Of a stretch of DNA of 64,000 bases, positions 27,201-42,200 are shown piece after piece. The position numbers and the translations under genes were made by a program. How positions within the stretch are numbered: the first letter of the stretch is position 1; the number at the start of each line of letters is the position of its first letter. The notes under the pieces were generated by a model. The model worked only from the letters and a program-made list of their open reading frames with translations. It had not been told where the DNA came from and did no database searches. The DNA is from Cunninghamia lanceolata. Lineage: Eukaryota > Streptophyta > Pinopsida > Cupressales > Cupressaceae. The DNA lies in contig BSBN01000829.1 of assembly GCA_027924645.1 (NCBI GenBank), forward strand, positions 2,542,001 through 2,606,000, given 5' to 3'.

Positions 27201-30200
27201 GATGTGAAAAGCAGGGACCTTCATGAGGTGAACTGGCCAGCACATCTACTCTAGTCTCCTTCCCATCATACGGGATATAATTCCCATTATGTCATAGTGG
27301 AGGTGGAATTACCAAAAAGTCTTTCAGAGAAACTAGTTCAGCAAATAACATGATGGGTAAGACATCTACAAAGATAAACAATTCAATAGATGCATAAACA
27401 GACACATACCTCCCACCAACTGAAAGAAAATGAAATAAACACATCTCAACTGAGAATTCCTCTCTTTTACAGATCTGATGCTGATTACTACTATTAACTA
27501 CTACTCTCCAACAGGGTAGCCAAAAGTTGACTTGATGGAATCAATGGAATACATAGCACATGGGCTTAGTGTTTATTCTTAATGTTGTACATATCACCAT
27601 GTGCATCTCTCCTCATAGAAGCTTCCTTGTACATCTTTTGTAATTTCTACTCCTATGCTGATATGTCAGAATTTTGGGAAAAATCTCTTGCCTCATTTAT
27701 AACACTTAAATAATATGGAAAGTTTAATATTAGGGCAAATTTGATTGCTAACATGGTTGAAAGTTTGGAACAATTAAGTAAAACATATATTTAGGTCATT
27801 CAAACTCCAAAGGACGATTTGGGTCAGTTCCATTATGATGATTTGCAACATTGGAAAGCCCAATGAGAAACAATCAGCACTCTTGAAATATTTTGCGCAG
27901 TGATCGTTAAATAAATTGCAACTCCTTCGATGCCATGAAATTGCCTGTGTTGCACGCCTTCCTTTCATTACTCCATTGTCTGCAATACAGTATTTGGATT
28001 GACTAGGCGTCATTATTATGATTTGCAGATAAAGAAAAAATTATCTTTCATCCCTCAGCACCATCATCTAAAAATACTTGTTGAGCACGCAGCCTTCCTC
28101 ACTACATTCAGAACATTCTTCATTAACTAATCGAACATTTCCAATAAGATACTACTAATAGCATCATGGAGGAAACATTCTGATTGATTCATGCTTTCCA
28201 AAACTACAAGGTTTTTCACCTATGCATGGTTCTCCCGGAAACAGCCAATCTACCAGGTATGGCCTAGGTTTGACCAGGGCACAGCCCTGCTGTCCCGAGT
28301 ACCATGTGGGACATACCCACAAGGTTCCAAGGTATCATGCGGGACATAACCAAGGGTACCCAAGGCAGCAGGGCCGTGCTCTACCCAAACCCACGACATA
28401 CCAAAATCCATTCCCGAATCAATCCTGCCCAGTACAACAACAGGGCTGAAACTTGAAGAACCCACTAACATATATAGATATCTTAATCTACATATATAGA
28501 TAGATAGATAGATAGATACACACACAAGTATACAATGGGTATAGGCTATAGTTGTGTCTCTTCTATCTTTTCTTGTTGTTGCAACTATCTTCCTTATTTC
28601 ACATCAATTGGCATTATAGCCTATTGATCATGACCTTTACATATGTGCTAGATATAAGAATCCCATTCCAAGTGCGCCTTTGTTCTTGAATCTTGTATTG
28701 TGAATTCAAAAACATACAGGGCTAATGATCAATCTGAACAATTTTTCCTTTAACTGGGATATCATATCTCAATCACTTAAAAGTTAAAGTACTTGAACCA
28801 ATGCACCAAATTCTTTGTCATATGTGATGCATTTCTGTTTGGTTTCAGGGAGTGTGTGCGAATAATATGATAAAGAACAGCAGAATGTATTTCCATACTT
28901 CATAAAACATGTATGTAAATGCCGCCTAACTGCTACTCAATTGCAGCCGTAAAGAGGATAACTTTTAACAGAAAGAACTCTTTGGGTCATTCTTCCTAAG
29001 GATTTAGAAGACTTCCTTTCAATTATAGCATCAGTTTTCTAGTCTTACTTTCAGAAAGAGAAAGAAAATATATAAATGTCCACAGGTGATCAAAGTAGGT
29101 CTATGGGATCAAAAGTAGAACCAACAAAAATAATTCAAAGGATTAATAAGATGCACTAAAAGTAAGAATGAGCTAGAATTGCACTAAAAAGTACACTAAT
29201 GAATATACCCTTAAATGTTATGAGAATAGACTCATGCATTACCTGTCCCTTAAAGGCAGACCCGTCACTAAAGAAGATAGAAGGTAGGCTGTTCCTAATC
29301 TGAATCACATGTCCTAGCTTCCTCATCATCAATCACTATGAAAGAGCCAATACAATCTGATGATTCTGCGGGATAAAGGCTGGAACAAAGTGTCCTTGGG
29401 TGAGTAATCTTGAGAGAATGTAAAGAGTGCTTCTTGCAAAATCTAATCACATCCAAGGCCAAAGATCCTCCACTATCAGAAAGGAAGCTGGTAATATGTG
29501 TCTAACCAAATCTCTTGGATCGCAGACAATAGGTGGTAACTGGTGTAAAAATCCCTACTAAATGCAAAAATAACAGACACAGAAATACTCCAGCAATAAT
29601 TTTATTTTTTTAATTTTCTGCTAAGATACATTCAAATGGAGATCTACCAATCTGATACAACTTACTAGGCACAGCCAGTATTCAAATCTGCACACCACTG
29701 ATGATCCTGTTGACACTCCAAAACCCAAACTGCTCCTTGAGGGTTTCTGCCCACAATGGTCTGATTGTCATGCCTGAAGATTGTCGTCTCCAAACACCAC
29801 AGCTGCTGTAAACAGTGTCACATTCATGAGAATGAAATTAAATTTGGTTTCTGATTTTCAAAAAGTACCTTTCTCTTTGCCTTCCAGCACTTCCTATACT
29901 GTCCCCGTTTCCTGCGATCCACAATCATAAGCAATCACTCCTCAAATGGTGGCAGTGAACTGACAAATCCCCTCCTTCAATAGCTGACAGCCAACTGGCA
30001 AATCCATCCCTCAATTGTTAACAACTAGCTGGTAAATTCACCCCCCAAACGCTGGTGTTAACTGACAGCTACGGACAGGTATGATACCAACATAAACACA
30101 GCTGCCTTATTCTATTATGCAAGTTTCCTAACTGAAAGGCTCAGCCACTGCTCAACTGGAAGACACAAAGACAGCCGTTTCCTAACTGAAGACTCGGCCA

Positions 30201-33200
30201 CTTTATTCCAAACACATACATTCCTAACTGAAAACTGAAAGTAACTACAGGCTTATCTAATTGCTACTCGTACACTGCCAAACCACTCACTCAGCTACAG
30301 AATAGAAAAGAGGACGTTACAGCTGGAGCTCTACACCAAATAGCATCAGATATATTATATCTAGACCACGGAAAAAGGGATGAAGGTACCCTAGTAGCTG
30401 AACAAAGAGGAGAATGCAGCCTCAACAATCTATCACCATCCATGTAGGTAGTTATAGCAAGCAAGGGATACTTAACACCTGGAACCATTGAAATAGGTTA
30501 AAAGAAAAATGTAATCCATATGGTAGTCTGGAAGGCCCACTGCTAATCCTAGGCCTAAAACAATCCACTTCCAAAAGCCTAAAGGTAAAAAGCCAAACAC
30601 CCTTGATCAGGAAAGCAAAAAAAATTTAAAAAGTGAGCCACCTGAATCTCTTTACAAGCAATAGTATCTCCTCGGAATCTCATAGTAGTGGGGCACCCAA
30701 ATGTTCTCCACTATCTCCAACTCCTAGAAGGAAAAAAGGCAACATATGCTATCAACTCAAGGGATGTGGTAATCAGTCCCTACTTGCAACTGATGAGAAC
30801 AAACCCTCAAATAAGCAAGAGGGATCCTGAGTCCATGAGAAATTTCAGTTATAGTTTCAGTAACTTCTTGTTTAGTAGACACAGCATGTACTTTGAAAGA
30901 AGAGTTTACTGTCCTTGGATAGGTTGAAGGATTTTAACAGCCAACCGTTCATATGTTGTATTAAAAACCATGCCCCACCTGCTACTGTAAGACCGGCAGG
31001 TATAGGAGCTTGAACTTGTGACACTGGCTATCATTTTAAGTTGTATTTTCTTTTCTGCTTACTAATATATATTTTGTTTATTGCCAAAACAAAAGATTTT
31101 TCAACAAAATATACAATGCACAGATAAGAATTTTCTAAGTGAACAGAAATTTTTGGGAAAAAAATTGTGGGAGTCGGCAAATTTCAAGGACAGCTGAAAT
31201 TAATTTTCTCCATCAGACGAAAATAAAGGTCTAGAGACAGACAAGGAGTTATTCAGTGTAACAGGATGTATTAAGGTGAAGAGTCATCAACATATGAGGA
31301 AAACAAAGTCTTCTACAAAACTTTAAAGGAAACATTATGGAAAAAATATAGATTAATGGAAAGAGGAAAATACCTTTCAAAAGAAGTTGATAGAAAGAGA
31401 ATAAATAGGTGGAGATGGGTTACAAATACGAAATGACCAATCAAAATTGCACCACAACAGATAAAATTGGCAACATCAAGTGGAATACTATGCTATGTGC
31501 TAGAGATCCCAATGCTCATATGGCTTGTAGAATTATAGATCTCAACGTTCATATGAGAAACAAATTTGGAAAAATAAACTTATGCCACACCCATGTGCTC
31601 TTTCAAATCTATGCTTTTGACCTGCTTGCAGAGACAATTGTAGCCATCGCCTAGTGGAATTGTGGTCAGAAAGCAATGAAGATAGGTTACAGTTTTTTTT
31701 GAGGAACTGGACTTCCCTAAGCTAAACTTTTAAGGATAAATACTCTGGGAAGAGCTGATTGTGTTGCTTACATATTTCAATAAGGGGAAGACATTTTCTT
31801 CTATGATCCCTTGGGGAAGCATTTAAATAATCAAGTAGAGGTGAAATGACAAGCTACCTATTTAACAGGATTAAAACAGATAAATTTTGTGCAGAAACAT
31901 TCAAATATTTTAATCGTCTTGATAAACTTTTAGGTTAAAGTTTCATATAACAGGCTTGTTGAGAACAAGATAGAGTAGATTAAGGGCTTAAGAATGAATC
32001 TTGCGAAGAAGATAGAGTAGATTAAGAACTCCAGTAAACTTTTGCTCGCATTGGAAAAAGCTTTCTGATTAGTTTTTCAGATTTCTTAATACATGGAGAT
32101 CCCCTAATAAAGTAAGGATATCCCATCCGACATGCAGCCCAATCAAAAAAGGGCACATGTTCAAAAGAACAGGTCAAAAGAATCAGGGCCTCAGGGTATC
32201 TTTGTTTTTGTAAGTCAAAAAAATTGAGATCAATCTTATATCGAGAATAATGGCACATAACCACAAACTTTCTTAATCAACATGTACTCTTGGCTACATT
32301 CTTTCTGGTCTACTTCTCCATCCTTTATTCTTTGCAAATAAAAACTGCAGAACATGAATGCTTAAGATAGAGGGATTCACCTTTAATATTTATAATAAAC
32401 ATGTGCTCAAAATCAGAAAAAGGGTGGAATCCTATTCTAATATAGAATATAAACGGCCCTTTCTTGCAAACAATAATTAAAAACTCTAGAAAACAAATCA
32501 ATAACAGAGAACTAACTGGGATATCAGAGCAATAACACATAATAAAATTAAAAATTCATACTCTGTCTGCAAATAAGCTTTCTTTCTTGTTTGTCTTGAA
32601 TAAGGCCAGTTGGAACTCCTCCTGCAAATCAAATGAAGGAACGGGTCACTATATCTGTTGGCACGTGACAAACTTCTGCAAAAAGAGAGAGGTCTACAAA
32701 GAACACTAAATATTTCTGGACTCAAAGGATTACTAGTTTCCAGAATATACAGTGTCTCGATGTGTATAAGCTGGTATATAAAATAAAAATAAGCACAAAC
32801 AGAAGGAGAAAACATAAGAGAAGATGCTTGTCACACAAAGCAAAATTTGAAGAGGAAATCCAAGTATCCTTCAAGATGATACAGAAAATTGTATTTCAAA
32901 TAAACCATCAACTAGGGAGGTGACGCATGCTGTAAGAGTGTCTGAGATTGAACATCTCACCCAGCTTGGACATGAGTTTTTTTTTAAATTAAATTTTCTG
33001 TTTCTCCAAGGCCAGCACCATCTGGTTTTTACCTGCACTGATCTTATCTGTTTGTTTTCTTTTGATTTGTGGAGGCTTGTGGCTCACAGGGGTTTGACCA
33101 TTTGATATTAGTTTCAGACATCCTTTGCATCCTTCCTCAAGTTGTCTGAACTTCGAAGGGTCTGTCTGGTTTGTCCCATAATTCAGTGATTTTGTGAGTT

Positions 33201-36200
33201 TTGACAAGAGGATCTGGGCCTTTTTCAACCAACATTCACAAGTAGAGCGTGCACTCTATTATAAGAATTACGGAGCTGCCGCTATCAGGCTAGATCATAT
33301 TAAATTTTAATGGCCAACCCAATCATACTGCATATAGTCATGCTTCAATGGACATTTTGCCCTCAAAAGATATTATTATCCAAAGTTCTTTTGCAGTCCT
33401 CAAGCAGGAACGTTGTCCACAAAGATGAAGAATTTAGATTGAAATTTTAGGAATCTTTTGGAAATGGTCTGGGATCAGGGAGGGAAAGAGCAGGGGTTGG
33501 TGCTCTATGTGTTCTAACCTCTTTGCTTACACCTCATATTTTACATACTTTACATAAGAGAGAAGACACCATGGCCAATGTTGTTGGTTGACAGCAGCTG
33601 GCAAGGTGTGGGCATTTTATTCAGTGTATATGCCCAATTATCTCATTGGTAGAATCAAAGCTTTGGAGATAAACAGCCCAGTGACTGACAAATTGGAGGG
33701 TGATGAGTTTACTCCCTTCCCTCAAGACCCCATTTCAAATGTCCCTCAACCATCTCTAGCCATGAAGGAGGGTGACCTAGCTGTCCTGAGACATTTTGTT
33801 CCCTATCTGTGCGTGGGCATGTAGTTACCAGAATGTCTCTCTTTTTTCTCAATCCAGGACTCCCACAAATAAAAAGAGCAATTCAAGAAACATCCCAAAT
33901 TCCAAGCCATGCAAAGCACTCATAGTAGTCTCTGACTGATGGAACAAAGAAAAACAATTGCACTCGATACATATGTTATTATAACCAAAAAAAGTTGTTT
34001 TTATTATCCTATTTTTTATGAGATAACAACAATAGAGATGGTTCAACTTTGTCAGTTGTTTTTTACTCATTTTTTAATTATGAATATTTTTGGTGACAGG
34101 TCTCTAAGCAGCGAAAGGTTACAAAATACTAGGAATACTTTACTATGAAATGCTCGGGTAAAGAAGAGAGCATACATATGTTCACATTAGCTGTATTGAA
34201 GCCTGAATGTGACAACTAGGAAAACATAACCAGGAAAAAACTAACTGACCCAGTATTTCAATTTATTGCACTTCAAATACGCAATGTTTAATCCTACATA
34301 GAAATGGGTACCTTTAGAATGTCAATGATGATTAGTTTCACTAATTAAAGGCTACACTTTTTGAACATTAGCTCTTAGTTAACTATATATACCATCCCTA
34401 TTTCTCCCCTTAATTCAGGAAAGATGTTTATTGTACCAGAAAGTCCCCCCATGTCCCTTTCACCAGAACTCTGTAGGGCATAGGAATCAATGGAAACAAA
34501 AGGTAAGCTTGGAATGACTGCAAAGGAATTCTTGGTGTCACTGACATAGCATGATGCCAAAAATACATTACCCCTACAGGTTGTTACATAAGGTCCATTA
34601 AACAAAAAGGAAAAAACAATATTCAAGTCAAGCTTGACAACTTTTATGCAAATTCATATGCTGCCCCATACTCATTTGATGAGATCACCCTATTTCCACT
34701 TAAATGGTAAATGGTGTTGATTCTCAACACTCTCCATACAATCCATTCAAGTTAAATGTCTTTCTCCTCCACTCAATAGTGTCAAATTGCTATTGCAAGA
34801 ATTTGGCACTCAGCATCTCGTCCAATACAGGGCAGTTGTTAGATTTTTTGCTAGGAGGCTGCCATATAGTGAAAAACAAAGTTTCGTAAAGGTTGGGACA
34901 AGACGCTAGAACAAATAAAAGTAAGGAATATCAAGTTAGTTTGTATCTTTTCTAACAGGCTGCCATTTAGAGCAAAACAAATTTTCTAAGATGTTGGTGC
35001 AAGATGGTTGATAGAACAAAGAAGGGAAAAGAAATCAGTTTCAGGGAGGGTTGTGTCTCAGTCCCAATCCTACAGAGATCTGATCATTAGACTTAGAGGG
35101 CATGTAGGGTGGTCAAATGACCATATTATACAACAAATAGTTGCAGGATGATAACTTTAGAGGGCTTGGAATTGATATCTGTAGAATGTTTAATGATACT
35201 TAGTTTTGCAAAAGAAAAGCTATACTATTTATACATTTGTTCTTTTTTTTTTAACTTTTTTTAACTATATATTCCATCCTGAACCATCCCCAAAATTTGG
35301 GTAAAATATTAGTCGAACCTAAAAGTTGTGCTGTCAAACATGGGGGTCAATGGAAACGAATCCTTGATATAAAGAAAGCTAGGCATTTCCATTAGACAAG
35401 TGGGAAGTAATTGGATTCAAGTCAGGCTTGACAGATTTTATGCAAATTCACATGCTGCCACATTCACACTAGATTAGATCATTATCCTATTTCCAATTAA
35501 ATAATAACTGGCGCTGATTCTCAATATGATTCACACTATTGGTTCAAGTTACATGTCTCTCTCCTCCACTCAAAAAGAGTGTCATATTGCTTGCAAGAAT
35601 ATCACAGTTGGCACCTCTTCCACTCGGGGACAGTGGTCAGACTCTTTGCTGGAAGGCTCACATCTAGTGCAAAAAAAAGTCTATTAGCAGTTCAGAAAGA
35701 TAATTGGTAGAACAAAGAAAGAGATTAAAAATCAAGTTCATTTCCATATTTAGCAAGCTAGACAAAGGGTGGGAACGGGCAATTCTATGAACTAAATCAA
35801 AAGTCAACTAGTGAGTTGGAAACATGGTTCAAAATTTTTGAGAAAACAAGGCCAAAGGGGCTAGAATTAGAAGGTTCATACACTCTATGGTTGAAGATAA
35901 TGCATCTTCCAAATTCTATTTCCAACACTTCAACAATAAAAACTCAAATAGAATTTTTATCTCATCAAGATTATAGTAGACACCTTATGGAGAATGAGAT
36001 GTAAATCCAGAAAATCTTTCTTGATCGTTTCCAAAGAAGTCAATTATGTGGGCTCTAATCCTTTGTGTGACTTTTCTAAGGAGTCGGTCAAACATGTCAT
36101 TCCTTAGATGATTGAATCTTGTGAAAGGATTTTTCTAAGGGAAGAGATCTAGAGTAACTAGTGGTTGCCATGAAGGATCTCAAGAATGAGAAGTGCCAAA

Positions 36201-39200
36201 GCCTACTGATCTTCCAATAGACATTTTTCAAGAGGATGAGCAATGTGATTAGTCCAACTTTTCTAAAAAAACACTAGGAATCTACAGAAATTAGGAATGA
36301 GGGATTTTGTCAATACAAGTTTTATCATGTGTACTCCCTAAAGGTTCCAAAATAGAGTTTTTAACATCTCTTACAAAATTATATCAGAAGCGTTGTAATG
36401 AAATAACCTGCACAAGAGAAGAATATAATAGGAAATATACTGCAAATACTTGATGATGCTTGAGAATAATAAGAGGGCAAACCTCCACAAGTATCCAATA
36501 AGAACACAATTCGCAATATGATCATCATAAAACTAACCACTAGCTCCTATATATACCCTACTTATGCCTTGGATACCACCCAAGCCAACTTAACTACCTA
36601 TATAAGACTATATAAACAATTATATAACTTAAGGGTTATGCTAGCCACAAGTCGGCTACACATATCCCAATATAATCAATAGGTTAAGGAGGTAGCATGC
36701 CCCCACTCTTTAGAGAAGTGTTGTCCTCAACGTTGATCAACTGTGCATGCTTTTGCACAAAATCTTCATTTTCCCATCTAACATCTTCGATTGGCGAATT
36801 CTTCCATTTGATCAAATACTCTGTCATTGTCCTCATCCGTAGCCTCTTAGTGTGTGTTTGAAGGATTCCCTCTGGTTTCACAATCATTCTACCCTCCTCA
36901 CAAACTATGGTAACTCAGTCTAGGCTACAACTCTTTGTCCGATAACCTTCTTCAAGCATGAAACATGGAAGACCAAGAGTATTTTTGTTGACAAAGTTAA
37001 CTCCAATTTGTATGCTACACTACCAATCCTTTGCAAAACCTTATAAGGACAATAATACTTGGGTGCAAGCTTGTTATCCTCCTTTTCTTGTTTCAATGAC
37101 ATTTGCTTATATGGTTGTAATCACACAAAGACCCAATATCCTACTTCAAAATTCCTTCACTCCGATGCCAATCTACTTGTTGCTTCATTCAATTATGTGT
37201 CATTGCCATGTTCTTCCTGAGACTCGCAAGTACCTCTTGTTGATGTTGGTTGTGTTCTTCATTTATCCAAACCTTTGGGTGTCCCTGTAATAAGGGGTGA
37301 TTGGTGGTGGATGGTATCCATAGTTTGAAAACTCAAGCTCGAGACTCGACACAAAAAACATAATTACACAAAAAATAGAAACTACTGAATTTAGAGAACA
37401 CATAAGTCTATTCTAATGATCAATTTCTCATAATTCAAAGATTACATGTCATATGAGCCTCAGAACAAGGGGACCAAGGACTTGGATTAGGAGACAACAA
37501 CAAGACAGTGGCAGGCAGGGTCTAGGGGCGGAGACCCCAACGAAGTCGAGGGGCAATGCCCCCAAACCCTCAACCAAGACCAGATTTAGGAATTCGAGAC
37601 CACACAGACCTTCATGGTGCATGCCATCTTTCATAATTTTATCACTGGTCAAGGGGCAACCCCCAATCCCTTGACCAAGAACAAATTAAGGCATTCAAGA
37701 CCACACAAACCTTCATGGCACATGCCATCTTTCATAATTTTAGCACTATATTTTCAACTTTTCTCCAACACCAAGTCTTCACTATTTTCAAACCAAATCT
37801 TCATTCTTCCAATCCCTTCTCTTAATGTGTTTTGTCACGTGGATGCCAAAGATGTCTTTTGTTGGGCAAAATAAAAGCGTAAAATGTCAAAAATGAACTA
37901 CAAAATTGAAATATCACAAAGTTTTTTTTAATTTGATGCTAAGTGAGTCTACGCCAAAAACACGTGAGTCACCTCACAAAACTCGACCGAGTCTTCAAAA
38001 AAAGTCATGAGTCATGGCGAGAACTTGGCCCTAACTCAGTGCATAAGTCACGTCAACTTGGTGCAACCAGTAGAAAAACTCGCAAGTCACGCCGAGTCGG
38101 CCGAGTACTTGAAGAGTTTTCAAACTATGATGGTACCCATATAGTGCCAAAAATAGAGACATTTTGGATGAAGTATGGAAAGAAGTGTTGTACCCCCAGG
38201 CTATTAGTGGCAGCCATTGCACCCATCTCTCTTGTTTATCCAAAGAAAAACATCGGAGATAACCGTCCAAGCACTTGTTGACGACCTCAATTTGTCCATC
38301 TGAAAATAAGTCAATCCAAAAATCACTTGTAAATATAGGATCACAATCACTTACTATGACTTTTGTAGTCCCATGCAGTTTCTGAATAGTATCCATAAAG
38401 GCTATTGCTATAGTGCTTGCCAAAAAATGGGTGTGACAAAGCACAAAAATGTGTGATCCACAACCACCATGATGACATTTTTTCCTTTAGACCTAGGCAA
38501 ACCTGTGATGAAATCCATGGATACCTCCTCCCACCTCTGGCTTGGAATAGATAAGGGTTGTAGAAGATTTAGAGTCTTAATTGTCTCCCCTTTATTTTGC
38601 CAGCATACCATGCATTCTACTACAAATTTTTGAACATCTCCTTTGAGCCCAAAGGAAAACAAATCTTGCTTGATTCTATGATAAGTCGTCAAGAATCTTG
38701 AGTGCCCACCTACTAGAGAAGCATGTAGTTCTACCAAAATCTTAAACTTTAGGTTTCAGTTCTTACATAGGTACAACTTGTCCTTGTAAAGCATTTCATT
38801 TCCATGCAAACTTGCCCAAAACACTTGAATCTTGTTAGAATTTCTCAATGAGAGTTTGAGTATCAATGTCCTCCCACTCTTCTTGTGCCTCCTTTACCCA
38901 ATTTGTCTATAGTATGGAAATGGCATTCAATAGTGACTCTATGGGTTCATCCCTTCTAGATAGAGCATCAACCACAACATTCTCCTTTCCTTTCCTATAT
39001 ATGATCTCAAAATCATATCCCAACATTTTCATGACCCATTTTTGTTATTCTTCAGATGGCAACCTTTGTTCCAAGAAGTATTTGAAATTGAGACTATCAT
39101 TCTTTGTCTTTACCTTAAAATGTCTTCCCATTAGATAGGGTCTCCATTGTTTGACTACATGAAAGATAGCCAACATTTCCTTTTCATAAACTAGCTTCAG

Positions 39201-42200
39201 CAAATTCTTACTTTTGAGTTGGTGACTCTCAAATGCAATGGGTCTTCCTTCTTGCATGAGTATTGCTGGTATGTCATGTCCTAAAGCATCACACTCCACA
39301 ATTAATGTTCTAAAGAAATCTGGAGTAGCTAGAACTGGAATTGTGTGCATGGCTTCCTTTAGCTTCTCAAATGCCCTAGTAGCTGCCTCATTCCACTGAA
39401 AGGAATCTGTTGATGATTGTTTTTCGACAAGTCAACAATAGAGTAAAACACTAGAGTATCCCACTCTCTCTTGAATAAAGCTCTTCAAAGGCTAAACTAT
39501 GTGATCCAGTGAAGTAACTCCAAGGTTCCTTATTTATGATTCGTGATGGGTTAACTCGGTGATTACATGTGATCTTGTTGATAATCACAAAGGGGCTTAC
39601 GCAAACTTCTTCATATTTCATTTAGGTTATTCCTCCTTCAGTGTGGATGACATATCAATGATAAAGAAAAAATAAAAGATAAAGGTTCGAAGAAAACTAA
39701 TCTAAGGTCAATAAAGCAATGATGAGGTATGAACAGACAAACTCCTTGATAAACCTAACTCCACTTTGCCAAGGATGCCTACAACAACATGAAATTGGTG
39801 CAATCTCCTAAGGTATGCGAATGGTTTTCAAATCATGAAGGCTCATATAAGCACCCATTGAATGGCGCAGCTCAAACAAGAATCCACAATCGAACTCAAG
39901 CAAATTAAGCTCAGACTAGCTTTACACAACACTTCACCAGCAATGAATGTTAAAAGCATGAGCTAGGAGTTGATCAAATATTCAATACATACATACATTA
40001 CAACAAAGAGCTTCTAATCCACTTCTAATCTACTTTGGAACATCTCTCCACTTCATTAAGATACAAGAAGCCATGCTACTCCACAAGATAACACTTAACA
40101 CCAAACAAGCTCCAATGTCTTTGCATTAATCTTGAAAAATATGTACAACAACTTCAAGTCCTCTCAGAAAATTTCGAGAGTCTCTTCTACTCTACTCCTA
40201 CTTGCCTACTGACTACTCTAATAAATATTACAAATGAGGCAACAAGGCCTTTATATAGTGCTCCAGATTACAATGAATGGCTTAGATCAATTCAATAGCC
40301 AAGGGCTCAGATCATGCCACCTCACAAGTAGTTACAACAACTTTCTATTTTTAGTACAAAAGAGAGAGGCAATGAAGGCACGCTTTCGAATGTGATAAGG
40401 TAAGGCGAAATCATTTAAAACATCCCCCACATAGGAATCCCTTTGACTTCTTTTATTAAATGATACATTTAGTGCATTTAAAATGATGTGTACTCGCCAC
40501 ATAGATGCCACCTCAGCATACTTTGAAAATTGTATCATCAATGTGGTGATGTATTCAATGTGATTGCTTTGATACTTGAATGTTAGGACTACAACTTGTA
40601 GATCTTGCCTTGTTCATTCTTCTTGTAGACTGAATGTATGATACTTGTTGCTTCACTTGACTAACTTCATGATTCTTTCTTCTTCTTGTAGGTAAGTTGA
40701 TATGATGATCTTCTTTGATGTTTCTTCATATAGAGTAGTACGAGATGATGATGATGCTTCTTTCATGTAAGAGTAGATGATGATGACATGAAGCTTGAAT
40801 GGAACTTGAAGTTGAATGAATGATGGATGTCTTTAACATGATGCCTCTTGATGAAGTACACTCGAACTTGATGTGATCTAACATGATATCATTGATGTAG
40901 AATGTCAATCTGAGGTATGATCCTTTGGATTGATGTTTCTTCTGCAACTCGAAGGCGACTCAGGTACTTGCTCTTGATGATTCCTTGACTTCACCAACAC
41001 TCCTTCCTTCAATGATGCAACTTGATGATGAGTGTTGAACTGATCTCCAAAGGTGGCTAGCATCATGCTTCTTTGAAAGTGACCCTTTGGATGAAGGTGA
41101 CTCCAAGCACTAGCTCCTCACATGTTCCTACAAAACAAGACAAACAATATATCAATCAGCTCATAACGAAGGAAATAACTTTAAACATGTAAACTAGTCA
41201 TCAAGTCTAGGCGCACATATAGGTAAAAAGGAGAGCAAAAGAGCGCCTAAACTCATTTAGTCCCACATTCACTACTTCAAATGATTTTTTTGCAATTGTA
41301 ATGTTTAAAAGGAGTCAATCTCCCTTATAGTGCTCACTATTAGCCTTTAGGTATGAACTTAAGGGATTCTTCTCAAGGCGCCTATTTAATTGGCATGAAG
41401 GTGCAAGAGGCGCCTAACCTTTTGAAGCTTTATACTTGCAATTTTTAACTTCTAAGTGATCAATCAAGTTTTGGAACGACTTTATACTTCTAGCGCCCAA
41501 CCCTTTAGTATGGATTAAGTGATTTACTTCAAGGCGCCCATTCAAAATGTAAGACTTGTGATGATTCCTCTAGGCACCAGAATAGGTCTTAGACTTGTTT
41601 TGATGATCTTAAGCAATTAAACATGCCTTAGAATGTTTTTTCCTTCCTCAAAGCACCTACTTTGAAACATCTACTTGAGTGGCTTTCCTTAGGGCGCTAA
41701 AAATGATGAAACTTGAAGCTTCCTTTCCTAGGCGCCATTTGAGGTTGTTTTGACTTACTCACACCTTGGGCGCTATCTTGGGGATGCTTGGCGTCTTAGA
41801 AGTACTAAGCGCCCTTGAAAGGTCATTTGGACATAGAATTAGCACTTAGACTCATGTTTATCTCATCCAAGTTGGGCGCCATTTGAGGTCTATAGGGAAA
41901 TGCGCCTAAAATCCTTGGCTTACTTTGACATATAAATGACTTCAAACACTTGCTAATAACTCCAAAGACCCTACTCCCTTTAGGCACTCATTGAGGAGTC
42001 AATTAGAAATTCATGATTAATGAGCGCAAACTGGAGGTTGTACAAGTCTATACTAGCGCCTGGGCATGGATGGGAATTCTCTTCAACCTAGGCGCCAATG
42101 TGAAGTCACTTAGGAGGGAATTGGCGCCTAAATCATTTCATGTATCTGATCAATGCTAAAACCTTTCCTAAGGCGCTATTAATTTACCTCATCAAGGCGC

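Larger units (their letters stand above)
22503..32561 (-). other. CBL intron 3
   Basis: 10,059 bases. Contains a TTTC-tailed repeat end (23985-24055), an exon-like ORF (24205-24368), a short tandem repeat (29959-30061) and a (GATA)n run (28498-28517). 24370-29950 and 30240-32560 show no recognisable genes or domains. Confidence 0.85.

Noticed and set aside
28222..28449. 75-codon plus-strand ORF rich in Pro, Gly, His
   Set aside because: Low-complexity frame over short GGGACATA-type repeats; also open on the other strand; no domain.
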